Positions 18,853 through 27,500 of a stretch of DNA of 64,000 nucleotides are shown here, one piece after another. The position numbers were made by a program, and so were the translations under genes. Source of the stretch: CBINFS01 sp966250015 (lineage in GTDB: Bacteria; Bacteroidota; Rhodothermia; Rhodothermales; DASSAV01); contig CBINFS010000001.1 of the NCBI GenBank assembly GCA_966250015.1, positions 124,001 through 188,000 on the forward strand, in the 5' to 3' direction. The notes beneath the pieces are model-generated. The model saw only the letters and a list, made by a program, of their open reading frames with translations. It had not been told where the DNA came from and did not search any database. Positions within the stretch are counted from its first letter, which is position 1. Every line of letters starts with the position of its first letter.

Positions 18853-19599
18853 ATGGCAGGACACAATAAATGGTCAAAAGTCAAGCGGCAGAAAGCCGTC
18901 ACGGATGCTAGGAAATCGCAGATTTGGGCCCGTCTGACGAGGGACATCATGGTTGCGTCCCGTGAAGGGGGCGGCGATCCGGACATGAATGCGAAGCTGG
19001 CGCTCGCTATCGAAAAGGCGAAAGCCGAAAACATGCCCCGAGAGAACATCGAGCGGGCAATCAAGCGCGGCACCGGAGAGATCGAAGGCGCCGACTACGA
19101 AGAGGTCACCTACGAGGGATATGCGCCGGGCGGCGTCGCCGTTTTTGTCGAGGCCCTCACCGATAATACGAACAGGACGGTTGCCGACCTCCGCCATGCC
19201 TTCAGTAAGGCGGGCGGCAGCCTGGGGCAGACCGGCTCGGTCGCCTTTCAATTCGAGCGTAAGGGGGTGATCGAAGTTGCGTCGGCCGGGCGTGACGAGC
19301 TGGAGCTTTTCGAGCTGGTGGTGGATGCAGGAGCGGATGATCTCCGGGAGGAGGACGACAGCTTTATCATAACTACGCCGGTTGAGCGATTCGCACAGGT
19401 TATGACGGCCTTGCAGAATGCCGGGATCGAACCGGAGGAAGCCGGCCTCCAAAGGATACCCTTGACGACAGTCAAGATTTCTCCGGAAGAAGCAAAAAAA
19501 GTGGCCCGGTTGATCGATACCCTTGAAGAGATGCAGGACGTGCAGGCCGTCTACACCACGCTCGAGATGGACGAGGAAACGATGCAGGCGATCTCATGA
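18853..19599 (+). CDS. YebC/PmpR-family (TACO1-like) protein
   Basis: This 248-residue protein opens with MAGHNKWSKVKRQKAV and holds the three-domain TACO1/YebC fold. The conserved RENIERAIKRGTGE and YEGYAPGGVAVFVEALTDN segments are present. The family is annotated as DNA-binding regulators. Some members have been reported to help ribosomes through difficult sequences such as proline stretches, so regulator should be read loosely. It lies 16 bases upstream of ruvC, and yebC-ruvC adjacency is widespread. Confidence 0.95.
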   Translation: MAGHNKWSKVKRQKAVTDARKSQIWARLTRDIMVASREGGGDPDMNAKLALAIEKAKAENMPRENIERAIKRGTGEIEGADYEEVTYEGYAPGGVAVFVEALTDNTNRTVADLRHAFSKAGGSLGQTGSVAFQFERKGVIEVASAGRDELELFELVVDAGADDLREEDDSFIITTPVERFAQVMTALQNAGIEPEEAGLQRIPLTTVKISPEEAKKVARLIDTLEEMQDVQAVYTTLEMDEETMQAIS

Positions 19600-19615
19600 C
19601 GAAGAGGCCGATCAC

Positions 19616-20161
19616 ATGATCATTCTCGGGATCGATCCGGGATCACGCCGTACCGGTTACGGCGTGGTGGAGGTGCTGGGTAAGAAAGAGCGTCTCGTCG
19701 AATACGGGGTGCTCCATCTCGACGTGCAAAAGAGCAATGCGTGGCGGCTCAAGCAGGTGTACGACCGGCTGCTCCAGGTGATCGACCGCTGTTTGCCCGA
19801 CGAGTGTGCGATCGAGATGCCGGTTTACGGGCAGAACCCGCAATCCATGCTCAAGCTGGGCAGGGCGCAGGCGGCGGCCATGCTTGCCGTATTGAACCGT
19901 CAGATCCCGGTGACGGAATACACGCCGAAGGAGGTCAAAAAATCGGTTACCGGGAACGGGAACGCATCCAAACAGCAGGTCTGGTACATGGTGCGGTCGA
20001 TCCTGGAGGTCGAGGACGGGAATCTTCCGCTCGAGCTGGATGCGTCGGACGCACTGGCCGTTACTCTTTGCCACGCGCATCGAATGGCGAAGGGGCCGGC
20101 ACGCGCGCACCGAAACTGGAAGAGTTTTGTCGAAGCCAATCCCGATCGCGTGGCAGGTTGA
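19616..20161 (+). CDS. ruvC: Holliday junction resolvase RuvC
   Basis: RuvC nicks Holliday junctions symmetrically with RuvAB. The 181-residue protein shows the four acidic metal ligands of the RNase H-like fold: Asp7 (GIDPGS), Glu67 (AIEMPVYG), Asp142 and Asp145 (LDASDALA). The frame is open further upstream, but MIILGIDPG at 19616 is the conserved N-terminus and has AGAGG before it. ruvA and ruvB are not in the window. Confidence 0.95.
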   Translation: MIILGIDPGSRRTGYGVVEVLGKKERLVEYGVLHLDVQKSNAWRLKQVYDRLLQVIDRCLPDECAIEMPVYGQNPQSMLKLGRAQAAAMLAVLNRQIPVTEYTPKEVKKSVTGNGNASKQQVWYMVRSILEVEDGNLPLELDASDALAVTLCHAHRMAKGPARAHRNWKSFVEANPDRVAG

Positions 20162-20182
20162 AGGCTCCAATCGCCGGGATCG

Positions 20183-20821
20183 CTAGAATCCCTGCTCGCG
20201 TAGCCACGATTCCGTGATACCTTCCTGCTTTCCGCCCCGCACTGACAACCATCGCGCGACGTACTTGCCGATCAGGTCAAACTCGAGGTTGACTTTTTTG
20301 CCCACCTTCCATTCGGGGACATTGGTGTGATCGTAGGTATAGGGAATGATGGCAACGGTCAGCTCGTTTTCGCGGAGCCGGGCAACCGTCAGGCTTATGC
20401 CATCTATCGCGATCGAGCCGACGGGAATCACGTAAGGGGAGAATTCATCGGGAAACCGTACACTATAGAGCCGGCCTGTCTGTTGCTGCTCAATCGCGGT
20501 GATGGTTCCGGTCGTGTCTACGTGGCCCTGAACGATGTGCCCGTCCAGGCGGCCTGTTGGGGACATGGCGCGTTCCAGATTTACCAAATCACCCGCGCTG
20601 AGTAACCCGAACGTGGTTTTTCGTAATGTTTCTTCGACGGCAATGACGTCAAAACGCCCGTTACCCACCTCTACAACCGTCTGACACGCCCCGTTTATCG
20701 ATATGCTTTGATCCGGGTGTAGCTCGGGCACCATCTTTGCCTCTACTGAGATCCGACGGCCCCCTCCCAGGTCGCGTACTGCGGAGATACGGCCTACTTC
20801 TTCGATGATTCCTGTGAACAT
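20183..20821 (-). CDS. ribE: Riboflavin synthase alpha subunit
   Basis: RibE (also called RibC in some systems) dismutates two 6,7-dimethyl-8-ribityllumazine molecules into riboflavin. The 212-residue protein starts with the hallmark MFTGIIEEVG and has two lumazine-binding repeats (about 1-95 and 96-195). The second repeat begins at GHIVQGHVDTTG, with SIAIDGISLTV. It is convergent with ruvC (21 bases). The 90-base upstream region shows no FMN riboswitch pattern. ribD lies on the same strand 1.4 kb further on, on the far side of an HDOD gene. Confidence 0.95.
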   Translation of the reverse strand: MFTGIIEEVGRISAVRDLGGGRRISVEAKMVPELHPDQSISINGACQTVVEVGNGRFDVIAVEETLRKTTFGLLSAGDLVNLERAMSPTGRLDGHIVQGHVDTTGTITAIEQQQTGRLYSVRFPDEFSPYVIPVGSIAIDGISLTVARLRENELTVAIIPYTYDHTNVPEWKVGKKVNLEFDLIGKYVARWLSVRGGKQEGITESWLREQGF

Positions 20822-20912
20822 AGCAATACGATCCGTGTGGTTGGGGTAAGAAGTAAAATAACGTCGCTTTGAATCCTACGACAAGCGGGCATTAAAAGAC
20901 TCATTGTTTGTA

Positions 20913-22208
20913 ATGGAAAGTGCGGTCCCCGAATACATTCTCGATACGGTCAGGTTACTCCCCCCACTTCCGGCAGCCGTCGAACGCCTCCTGGAGCTGG
21001 CACGTGATCCAAACAGTGATTTCAGGTTAATCTCCGACGTTATCGAAACGGATCAGACGCTCACCGCGCGTACGCTTCGTGCGGCGAACTCGGCCCTGTA
21101 CGGCGTGACCCGTCGTGTGCAAACGGTCCGACAGGCCATCGTGTTGCTGGGGAGAGACGCCGTGATGGGACTCGCAATTGGTGCTTCCGTGCTGGGGCTA
21201 CAGAACAGCATCAAACGCCGCTGGCCGCTCGATTCGGATGCACTCTGGCGGCACACCGTGGGCGTCGCCATCATTGCGCGAACCATGGCGTCGCAGTTAG
21301 GGGTGGGTGACCCCGACGAAGCGTTCGTGGCGGGGCTGCTCCACGACATTGGCAAGATCATCATGCTCGACCACTTTGGCGAGTTGTACGGTCAGGTATT
21401 GATGACGGCGCAGTACGGTGCGAACCCGCTGCACGTGATCGAGCGCGAGGTGTTCTCAACGGATCACGCCGTCGTTGGCCACGCACTCTGCCTTCACTGG
21501 AATATCCCTTCCGCCATAACCCGGGCGGTGGCGGAGCACCACGAGGACGTTGACCCGGCGCCGAATTCGCTCGCGGACATCGTGCGCGACGCGAACGAGA
21601 TCATGAAGCTGTTCGCCTTTGCGGACGGCGGCAATCGTTTTGTTCAGCTACGCACCTCTCGTCTGCTCCCGCACAATCAGATCCGTCCCGACCGGCTCCG
21701 GGAGATGATCGTCGAGCTTCCCGGTGCCGTCAAGGACGCCGAGCTCGTCTTCGGGAGCGAACCTGCTGGAAACCGGTTGGCTAATGAAGACCGGGGAGAC
21801 AGGCCGCTGGTCCACATGCAAATTACCGTACCGGAAGAGCGTGACATGCTGGTCGCCATGCTGTGGGGGATGGGTTATGAACCGGTGATGCTGAACGACA
21901 CCCTGGCATTGCCTCGTACGAGCTCGGACGAAGCGGCGCTGGCAGGTGTTCTGACCGACATCCCGCTCTCACCCGAACGGCAGTTCGTCTACCGAAGCCT
22001 GAATATTCCCATCCTCGACTACTCCGCCTGGCGCGGAAGCAGGCAACACCTCATACCCGTCGGGCACTTCAACGTTTTCGATCTTCGCGCCTGGATCACG
22101 TCCGGCCTGATGGCGCTGACCGACCGCGTGGAAGTTCGTTCGGAAGCATCGTTCGACTTACCGAAAATGCGGATGGATCTGCGGAGCAGCGCGGTTCACA
22201 CCGGGTGA
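20913..22208 (+). CDS. HDOD-domain protein with a C-terminal degenerate receiver-like domain
   Basis: Residues 10-205 form an HDOD domain (PPLPAAVERLLELA, then the degenerate HD region LLHDIGKIIMLDHFG, then AVAEHHED), a non-catalytic or weakly catalytic HD relative used in bacterial signalling. The last 140 residues (VHMQITVPEERDMLVAMLWGMGYEPVML up to FNVFDLRAWITSGL) have the strand-helix spacing of a response-regulator receiver, without a clear phospho-acceptor Asp. That domain call is my inference. A TTG at 20904 would add three residues. It lies between ribE and ribD, both on the opposite strand, and overlaps the 3' end of ribD by 13 bases. Confidence 0.8.
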   Translation: MESAVPEYILDTVRLLPPLPAAVERLLELARDPNSDFRLISDVIETDQTLTARTLRAANSALYGVTRRVQTVRQAIVLLGRDAVMGLAIGASVLGLQNSIKRRWPLDSDALWRHTVGVAIIARTMASQLGVGDPDEAFVAGLLHDIGKIIMLDHFGELYGQVLMTAQYGANPLHVIEREVFSTDHAVVGHALCLHWNIPSAITRAVAEHHEDVDPAPNSLADIVRDANEIMKLFAFADGGNRFVQLRTSRLLPHNQIRPDRLREMIVELPGAVKDAELVFGSEPAGNRLANEDRGDRPLVHMQITVPEERDMLVAMLWGMGYEPVMLNDTLALPRTSSDEAALAGVLTDIPLSPERQFVYRSLNIPILDYSAWRGSRQHLIPVGHFNVFDLRAWITSGLMALTDRVEVRSEASFDLPKMRMDLRSSAVHTG

Positions 22209-23335
22209 CGGTATCCTCGGAAGAGCACGTCTTCGCCGACGGTTTCCCACGTGCTTTCGGCAAATACGAGGGCGTCGCTCATTTTTTCGACGCCCAGGTC
22301 TCCGAAAACTGGCACGCCGTCTCCGAGGATTTTTGGTGCCATGAAGGCAAAGTACCGATCGACGAGCTTTTGACGCAGAAAGGCCGTTCCGAGGGATGGT
22401 CCGGCTTCGAGAAGGATTGATTGCACCGGGAGGCTGCCCGTACCGCCATCGGTTCCGAGCCGTTCGAGGAGCTGAAGAAGGTCGAGGTGTCCTTCCTGTG
22501 TGGGTAATCGAAGCAGGTTTCCCCCGGCATCTCTAAACGAGGCCTCGTAGGCCGGGCGGGCTGAATCTGAGGTGACCACGAGCGTTTTTGGCACGTGTTC
22601 GTCCGTTAACAGCTTGAGGCCCGGGGGCAGGGTTCCCTCACGGTCGAGCACGATCCGTAAGGGTTGTCTGCCGGCAACGTGCCGGACGGTGAGTTCCGGG
22701 TCGTCGAGGCTGGCCGTGCGGCTCCCGACCATTACGGCGTCCAGCTCTGCCCGCCAGGTGTGAACGAGCCGGCGCGCTTCATCTCCTGAGACCCATCGCG
22801 AATCACCGGTCCGAGTAGCGATTCGGCCGTCGAGGGTCTGTGCCGTTTTGAGCGTCACCAGCGGCCGGCCGGTGATGACGTGGTGTACGAACGCTTCGTT
22901 CAACCGTCTGCAAGCCTTTTCGAGTACGCCTACCCGCACGCTCACGCCGTGCTCCCGGAGCCGGGCAATCCCCTTCCCGGCCACCTGAGGGAACGGATCT
23001 TCCATGCCGATCACGACCCTCGGAATCATTTTGTCGATGATCAGTCGCGTGCAGGGCGGCGTCTTCCCGAAGTGGTCGCAGGGTTCCAGGTTGACGTACA
23101 GCGTGGCGTCCCGGAGCCGTTCGGGTCCGTACCGATTTTCGACTTCGGCAATGGCCAGGGGTTCGGCGTGGGGCCCGCCGAACCTCACGTGGTAACCCTC
23201 ACCCAGCAGCGCTCCATCGGCTCCGACCAGAACGGCGCCCACCATCGGGTTCGGGCTGACCGCTCCCGCGCCTTGTCTTGCCAGCTTCAGGCAACGAGCC
23301 ATCCAGTGCTCGTCTATCTTTTCTTGAGGATCCAT
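22196..23335 (-). CDS. ribD: Bifunctional riboflavin biosynthesis protein RibD
   Basis: RibD deaminates and then reduces the pyrimidine intermediate of riboflavin synthesis. The N-terminal deaminase domain has the zinc ligands in GPHAEPLAI and EPCDHFGKTPPC. The C-terminal reductase domain starts near residue 150 (PLVTLKTAQTLDGRIAT) and contains DAVMVGSRT and the late ILLEAGPSLG. At 379 residues it is full length. The 3' end overlaps the HDOD gene by 13 bases on the opposite strand. Confidence 0.95.
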   Translation of the reverse strand: MDPQEKIDEHWMARCLKLARQGAGAVSPNPMVGAVLVGADGALLGEGYHVRFGGPHAEPLAIAEVENRYGPERLRDATLYVNLEPCDHFGKTPPCTRLIIDKMIPRVVIGMEDPFPQVAGKGIARLREHGVSVRVGVLEKACRRLNEAFVHHVITGRPLVTLKTAQTLDGRIATRTGDSRWVSGDEARRLVHTWRAELDAVMVGSRTASLDDPELTVRHVAGRQPLRIVLDREGTLPPGLKLLTDEHVPKTLVVTSDSARPAYEASFRDAGGNLLRLPTQEGHLDLLQLLERLGTDGGTGSLPVQSILLEAGPSLGTAFLRQKLVDRYFAFMAPKILGDGVPVFGDLGVEKMSDALVFAESTWETVGEDVLFRGYRHPV

Positions 23336-23414
23336 CTCTTTCCGAAATGTTCTTCGGTGTTACCCGAAGAAAGCCCGATTCCCAACAGGTGTACGTGGGG
23401 AGCTTACCCTATCT

Positions 23415-23466
23415 TCATTATCCTTCTTTCAATGATAATGATTCGGTAATTCTCCTACCGGTAATA
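23415..23466. promoter_or_regulatory. Inverted and direct repeats upstream of the phosphate operon
   Basis: TCATTATC (23415-23422) and GATAATGA (23434-23441) form a perfect inverted repeat with an 11-base spacer. It is followed by CGGTAATT (23444-23451) and CGGTAATA (23459-23466), a direct repeat with a 15-base period. Lying 25-75 bases before the porin start, they are good operator candidates. The half-sites recall Fur-box hexamers but in an outward order, and the spacing does not match the E. coli Pho box, so the regulator is open. Confidence 0.4.
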
Positions 23467-23490
23467 ATTGATACCTTTCACTCCCGAGAA

Positions 23491-24555
23491 ATGCATACAT
23501 CTGAATCCACTGCAACCCCGAGAAAAATTGCGTTTTTCGTCTTGGATTCGAGAAATCGCGTACTGAGGTGGCGCCCGTGTTCATCCTTCGTCTTGGTATT
23601 TCTGCTTGCACTGCCGGGCGTTTTTCCCATGAATAGCCTTGCTCAGCGATCGTTCGACGTCGGTGGACTGGCTTATGTCGACTACTACTACATTCCGTCG
23701 TCTCCCGACAATGAGGAGGAAGGCGACAACGGCTTCACCTACCGGCGGCTATACCTGACCACGGACTATCGGATTTCGGATGCGTTTCAGGCGCGCGTCC
23801 GCCTGGAAGCCAACGAAGAGACGGTCTCCAAAGGCGGTCCGACGCCTTTCGTCAAGGATCTGTACCTCCGTTGGTCGAGTGCTGCCGGGCACCGGCTCAC
23901 TGTGGGGGTGACGTCGCCCCCATCGTTTGACGCTTTCGAGGACGTCTGGGGCTATCGTAGCCTGGAAAAGACCCAGATGGACTTTTTTGGCATCGTTTCG
24001 TCTCGCGACATGGGAGTACGGGTGGACGGCCCGCTCTTGAAGGAGGGCCGGTTGAAATACGCCGTGATGATCGGAAACAATGAAAGCGTTCGGCCTGAGG
24101 ATGACCGCCACAAGAGGGTTTACGGACAGCTCATCTATGAGCCGATCGACGACGTAATCGGCACCCTCGGAATGGATTATGCCGGCTACGACGACGAACG
24201 AGAATACGGCCTGACCTGGAACGCGTCCCTCTCACTGAAGAAAACCAGCTACCGGACTGGTGTGGAGGCATTCATGAATCGAATCGGCCTCGACGCCGGA
24301 GATTGGTATGAGCGGCTCGGAGTAAGCCTGTTTGCCGCAATAGCACTCTCGGAGCAGTGGGAGGTCGTTGGAAGATATGACCGCTACCTCGACGATGACT
24401 TTGACCGGAATCTCTCTGCCAGTTTGTTTCTGGTGGGTGTCGCCTTCAAGCCGCACGAGCAGATCAGAGTCATTCCAAACGTCGAGGCGATCAAACATGA
24501 TGCGGCCGACAAAGCCCGCCTGGAGCCTCGAATTACGCTGGAGATGAATTTTTAG
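23491..24555 (+). CDS. Outer-membrane porin, probably phosphate-selective OprO/P-like
   Basis: This 354-residue protein has a late signal peptide (hydrophobic core FVLVFLLALPGVFPM, cleavage near SLAQ). A run of amphipathic beta strands rich in aromatic and charged residues (AYVDYYY, FTYRRLYLTTDYR, FQARVRLEANEE) follows, and it ends in Phe (EMNF), the usual beta-barrel terminus. Its place 5 bases before pstS supports a role in passing phosphate through the outer membrane, as in OprO/OprP-type porins. The frame is open upstream to 23278, inside ribD, but ATG 23491 gives a sensible signal peptide. Confidence 0.75.
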   Translation: MHTSESTATPRKIAFFVLDSRNRVLRWRPCSSFVLVFLLALPGVFPMNSLAQRSFDVGGLAYVDYYYIPSSPDNEEEGDNGFTYRRLYLTTDYRISDAFQARVRLEANEETVSKGGPTPFVKDLYLRWSSAAGHRLTVGVTSPPSFDAFEDVWGYRSLEKTQMDFFGIVSSRDMGVRVDGPLLKEGRLKYAVMIGNNESVRPEDDRHKRVYGQLIYEPIDDVIGTLGMDYAGYDDEREYGLTWNASLSLKKTSYRTGVEAFMNRIGLDAGDWYERLGVSLFAAIALSEQWEVVGRYDRYLDDDFDRNLSASLFLVGVAFKPHEQIRVIPNVEAIKHDAADKARLEPRITLEMNF

Positions 24556-24560
24556 GTGCT

Positions 24561-25601
24561 ATGGCACGCGTTTACACAAATCTACCCCTACCCATACTCT
24601 TGTTTATGGTGCTTGCTTGCATCGGTTGTGGCGGACGCGACCGGGATCCGGGTGCGCAAGGCCGGATCGGCGGTGCCGTTCGAATCGACGGATCGAGCAC
24701 CGTCTACCCGATCACAGAAGCCGTAGCCGAGGAGTTCACGCTGCAATACCCGGGGGTTCGGGTAACCGTCGGACAGAGTGGCACCGGTGGCGGGTTCGCG
24801 AAATTCTTGCGCCTGGAGACAGACATCAACGACGCATCGCGGCCGATCAAACCGAGCGAGGTAGCGCTCGCCGCACAGGAAGGCGTCGAATACATCGAGC
24901 TGCCCGTCGCATACGACGGCATCGCGGTCGTCGTTAACCCCGAAAATGACTGGGTAGACTGTTTGACCGTCGAAGAGCTACGCGCCATCTGGGAGCCGGG
25001 CAGCCAGGTAGATTCCTGGGACGACGTTCGTCCCGGCTTCCCCGCCCGTCCGCTCGTACTCTACGGTCCGGGCACCGACAGTGGCACCTACGATTACTTC
25101 ACCGAGGCGATCACGGGCGAGGAAGGGGCAAGCCGCGCCGACTTTACCGCCAGTGAAGACGACAACGTGCTGGTTCAGGGTGTGCAGGGGGATCCAAACG
25201 CCCTGGGGTTCTTCGGATTGGCTTACTACGAGAATAATCGGGATCGGCTGAAGCTGCTCGGCCTCGACGATGGAAACCCGGGCAACGGGGATGGATGCAT
25301 TCAGCCCACCTCCGAAACCGTACGTGATGGCACGTACCAGCCCCTCGCTCGACCGGTTTTCATCTACGTGAACGCGGCACAGAGGCAGGACGTGGCCATC
25401 GGCCGATTCGTCGAGTTTTACCTTGAAAACGTCGGTGTACTGGCGCCGGACGTCGGTTACGTTCCACTTTCGGACGAAGCATATCAGCACGTTCTGCGCC
25501 GTTTCAAGGAAGGTATTACGGGAAGCCTGTTCGAGGGCGGATCGCAGGTGGGTGTGTCCCTGGATGAATTGCTCCGTCGAGGGAATACAGCCAGGCAGTA
25601 G
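24561..25601 (+). CDS. pstS: Phosphate ABC transporter substrate-binding lipoprotein PstS
   Basis: PstS captures inorganic phosphate in the periplasm for PstCAB. The 346-residue protein has a lipoprotein-type signal (FMVLACIGCGG, two possible lipidated cysteines). It has the phosphate-binding loops IDGSSTVYPI, GQSGTGGGFAKF and TDSGTYDYF. It is longer than some PstS proteins through an extra C-terminal segment. It is the second gene of the porin-pstSCAB-phoU operon. Confidence 0.94.
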   Translation: MARVYTNLPLPILLFMVLACIGCGGRDRDPGAQGRIGGAVRIDGSSTVYPITEAVAEEFTLQYPGVRVTVGQSGTGGGFAKFLRLETDINDASRPIKPSEVALAAQEGVEYIELPVAYDGIAVVVNPENDWVDCLTVEELRAIWEPGSQVDSWDDVRPGFPARPLVLYGPGTDSGTYDYFTEAITGEEGASRADFTASEDDNVLVQGVQGDPNALGFFGLAYYENNRDRLKLLGLDDGNPGNGDGCIQPTSETVRDGTYQPLARPVFIYVNAAQRQDVAIGRFVEFYLENVGVLAPDVGYVPLSDEAYQHVLRRFKEGITGSLFEGGSQVGVSLDELLRRGNTARQ

Positions 25602-25647
25602 GCAATAGTAGCCCCGTCAAGATGCATTTCGTGGAAGAGGATTCTGT

Positions 25648-26610
25648 ATGGATGTAGTGCAGCACGAACCCGTGGCTACCTTGGCGTCTGCCCGACCGGA
25701 TACGACCTTGCAGGTGGACCTGTCGAAAAACCTGTTTCACAGTCCGAAGGAACGCTTCATCGAGTCCGCGCTCGGGTTTTGCGCGCTGATCAGCGTTTTC
25801 ACGACGCTTGGGATTGCGGCGGTGCTGATATACGAGTCGGCTGGGTTCTTTGCCGCCGTCCCTCTGGCGCGCTTTCTCGGTGATACCCAATGGACGCCGC
25901 AGTTCGTCGACAAGTTTTTTGGGATCTGGCCATTACTTGCCGGGACGTTCCTGGTTACGGTCATTAGCGCGGTCGTGGCTTTACCGATCGGCACCGCTTC
26001 GGCCGTTTACATCGCTGAGTACGTCCCTGCAAAATTGAGAAGGTGGTTGAAGCCGGCGCTCGAGCTGCTGGCCGGAGTCCCGACGGTCGTATACGGGTAT
26101 TTCGCGCTGACGTTTGTCACCCCATTGTTGCAGCGTTTCATCCCGGGGTTGGGTGTGTATAACGCGTTGAGCGCGGGGATCGTCGTCGGCATCATGATCA
26201 TCCCTGTGGTGGCGTCTCTCAGCGAGGATGCGATTCGTGCGGTGCCGCGTTCGCTCGCCGAAGGCGCGTATGCGCTCGGCGCAACGAAGCACGAGGTCGT
26301 GTTGCGTGTGCTGGTGCCCGGCGCTTTCAGCGGGATCGTGGCGAGCTTCATTCTGGCGATCAGCCGCGCCATCGGTGAAACCATGATCGTGACGATGGCA
26401 GCCGGTGCGACGCCCAGGCTCACGTTGAATCCCGTCGAGTCGATCCAAACGATGACGGCCTACATCGTCCAAGTCAGCCTGGGCGATACGCCACAGGGTG
26501 GCATCGTGTACTCGAGCATCTTTGCGGTTGGGCTGGTGCTGTTCCTATTGACACTTGCCCTGAACCTGGTCGCCGCCGCCATCATCAGGAAGTATCAGGA
26601 GCGCTACTGA
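25648..26610 (+). CDS. pstC: Phosphate ABC transporter permease PstC
   Basis: PstC (320 residues) is one of two inner-membrane permeases of the high-affinity phosphate transporter. Six membrane segments are apparent, and the EAA-like cytoplasmic loop is RSLAEGAYALGATKHEV. A cytoplasmic N-terminal tail of about 35 residues precedes the first helix. An AGAGG tract stands before the ATG. The stop overlaps the pstA start by one base, showing tight coupling. Confidence 0.94.
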   Translation: MDVVQHEPVATLASARPDTTLQVDLSKNLFHSPKERFIESALGFCALISVFTTLGIAAVLIYESAGFFAAVPLARFLGDTQWTPQFVDKFFGIWPLLAGTFLVTVISAVVALPIGTASAVYIAEYVPAKLRRWLKPALELLAGVPTVVYGYFALTFVTPLLQRFIPGLGVYNALSAGIVVGIMIIPVVASLSEDAIRAVPRSLAEGAYALGATKHEVVLRVLVPGAFSGIVASFILAISRAIGETMIVTMAAGATPRLTLNPVESIQTMTAYIVQVSLGDTPQGGIVYSSIFAVGLVLFLLTLALNLVAAAIIRKYQERY

Positions 26611-27488
26611 TGGAACGTCCGATCGAATTCGACGAGCGTGTACGGGATCGCAGGCGGTTGGGGATGATCCTGAGCGGACTGTTTTCCGTGGCTACCTTCT
26701 TCGGGATCGTCGTACTCATGACGCTGCTCGTCCAGATCTTCGTTCAGGGTATACCGTGGGTCGACGGGCAGTTCTTGACGAGCTACCCCTCTCGGTTTCC
26801 CGAACGAGCCGGTATCAAATCTGCCATCGTCGGCTCGATTTATATGATCGGGCTAACGACGTTGTATTCCGTTCCGTTGGGAATCGCGACGGCCGTATAC
26901 CTCGAGGAGTATGCGCGTAAAAACTGGTTTACGCGGCTGGTGCAGATCAACATCGCGAATCTGGCCGGCGTGCCGTCGGTGCTCTACGGCATCCTTGGCC
27001 TTGCTCTTTTCGTCCGGTTCGTCGGGTTGGGGAGGAGCCTTCTCGCAGGCGCCCTCACGATGAGCCTTTTGATCCTCCCGGTCATCATTATCAGCACCCA
27101 GGAGGCGCTTCGTGCGATCCCGAGCGGGATCCGTGAGAGTGCCTACGCCCTGGGCGCCACGCGCTCGCAGGTGATCTGGAGCCATCTCATCCCGAGTGCG
27201 GCCCCCGGAATTCTGACGGGCGTCATCCTCTCGCTGAGCCGCGCCATGGGTGAGACGGCTCCGCTGGTCATGATCGGCGCGCTGGCCTTCGTCGCATTCG
27301 TGCCGGAGTCGGTAATGGACGGGTTCACCGTGCTGCCCATACAGATTTTCAATTGGGCCGCACGTCCCCAGCCGGCCTTTCAGGAGCTCGCGGCGGGCGC
27401 CATCATCGTGCTCATGGTTACCCTCCTCATTTTGAACCTGAGCGCCATTCTGTTGCGCAACTACTACGAGAAATATCGGATCTATTAG
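26610..27488 (+). CDS. pstA: Phosphate ABC transporter permease PstA
   Basis: PstA (292 residues) pairs with PstC to form the phosphate channel. It has about six membrane segments and the coupling loop SGIRESAYALGATRSQV. The N-terminal region includes the periplasmic loop FPERAGIKSAIVGS typical of PstA. Its start shares one base with the pstC stop. pstB follows after 12 bases. Confidence 0.94.
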   Translation: MERPIEFDERVRDRRRLGMILSGLFSVATFFGIVVLMTLLVQIFVQGIPWVDGQFLTSYPSRFPERAGIKSAIVGSIYMIGLTTLYSVPLGIATAVYLEEYARKNWFTRLVQINIANLAGVPSVLYGILGLALFVRFVGLGRSLLAGALTMSLLILPVIIISTQEALRAIPSGIRESAYALGATRSQVIWSHLIPSAAPGILTGVILSLSRAMGETAPLVMIGALAFVAFVPESVMDGFTVLPIQIFNWAARPQPAFQELAAGAIIVLMVTLLILNLSAILLRNYYEKYRIY

Positions 27489-27500
27489 CGGTCTGTTCCG

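Noticed and set aside
20822..20912. Possible FMN riboswitch before ribE
   Set aside because: The gap is only about 90 bases and shows none of the conserved RFN element blocks.
23338..23490. Classical Pho box before the porin-pst operon
   Set aside because: No pair of CTGTCAT-like repeats at 11-base spacing is present; the repeats found have a different sequence and period.
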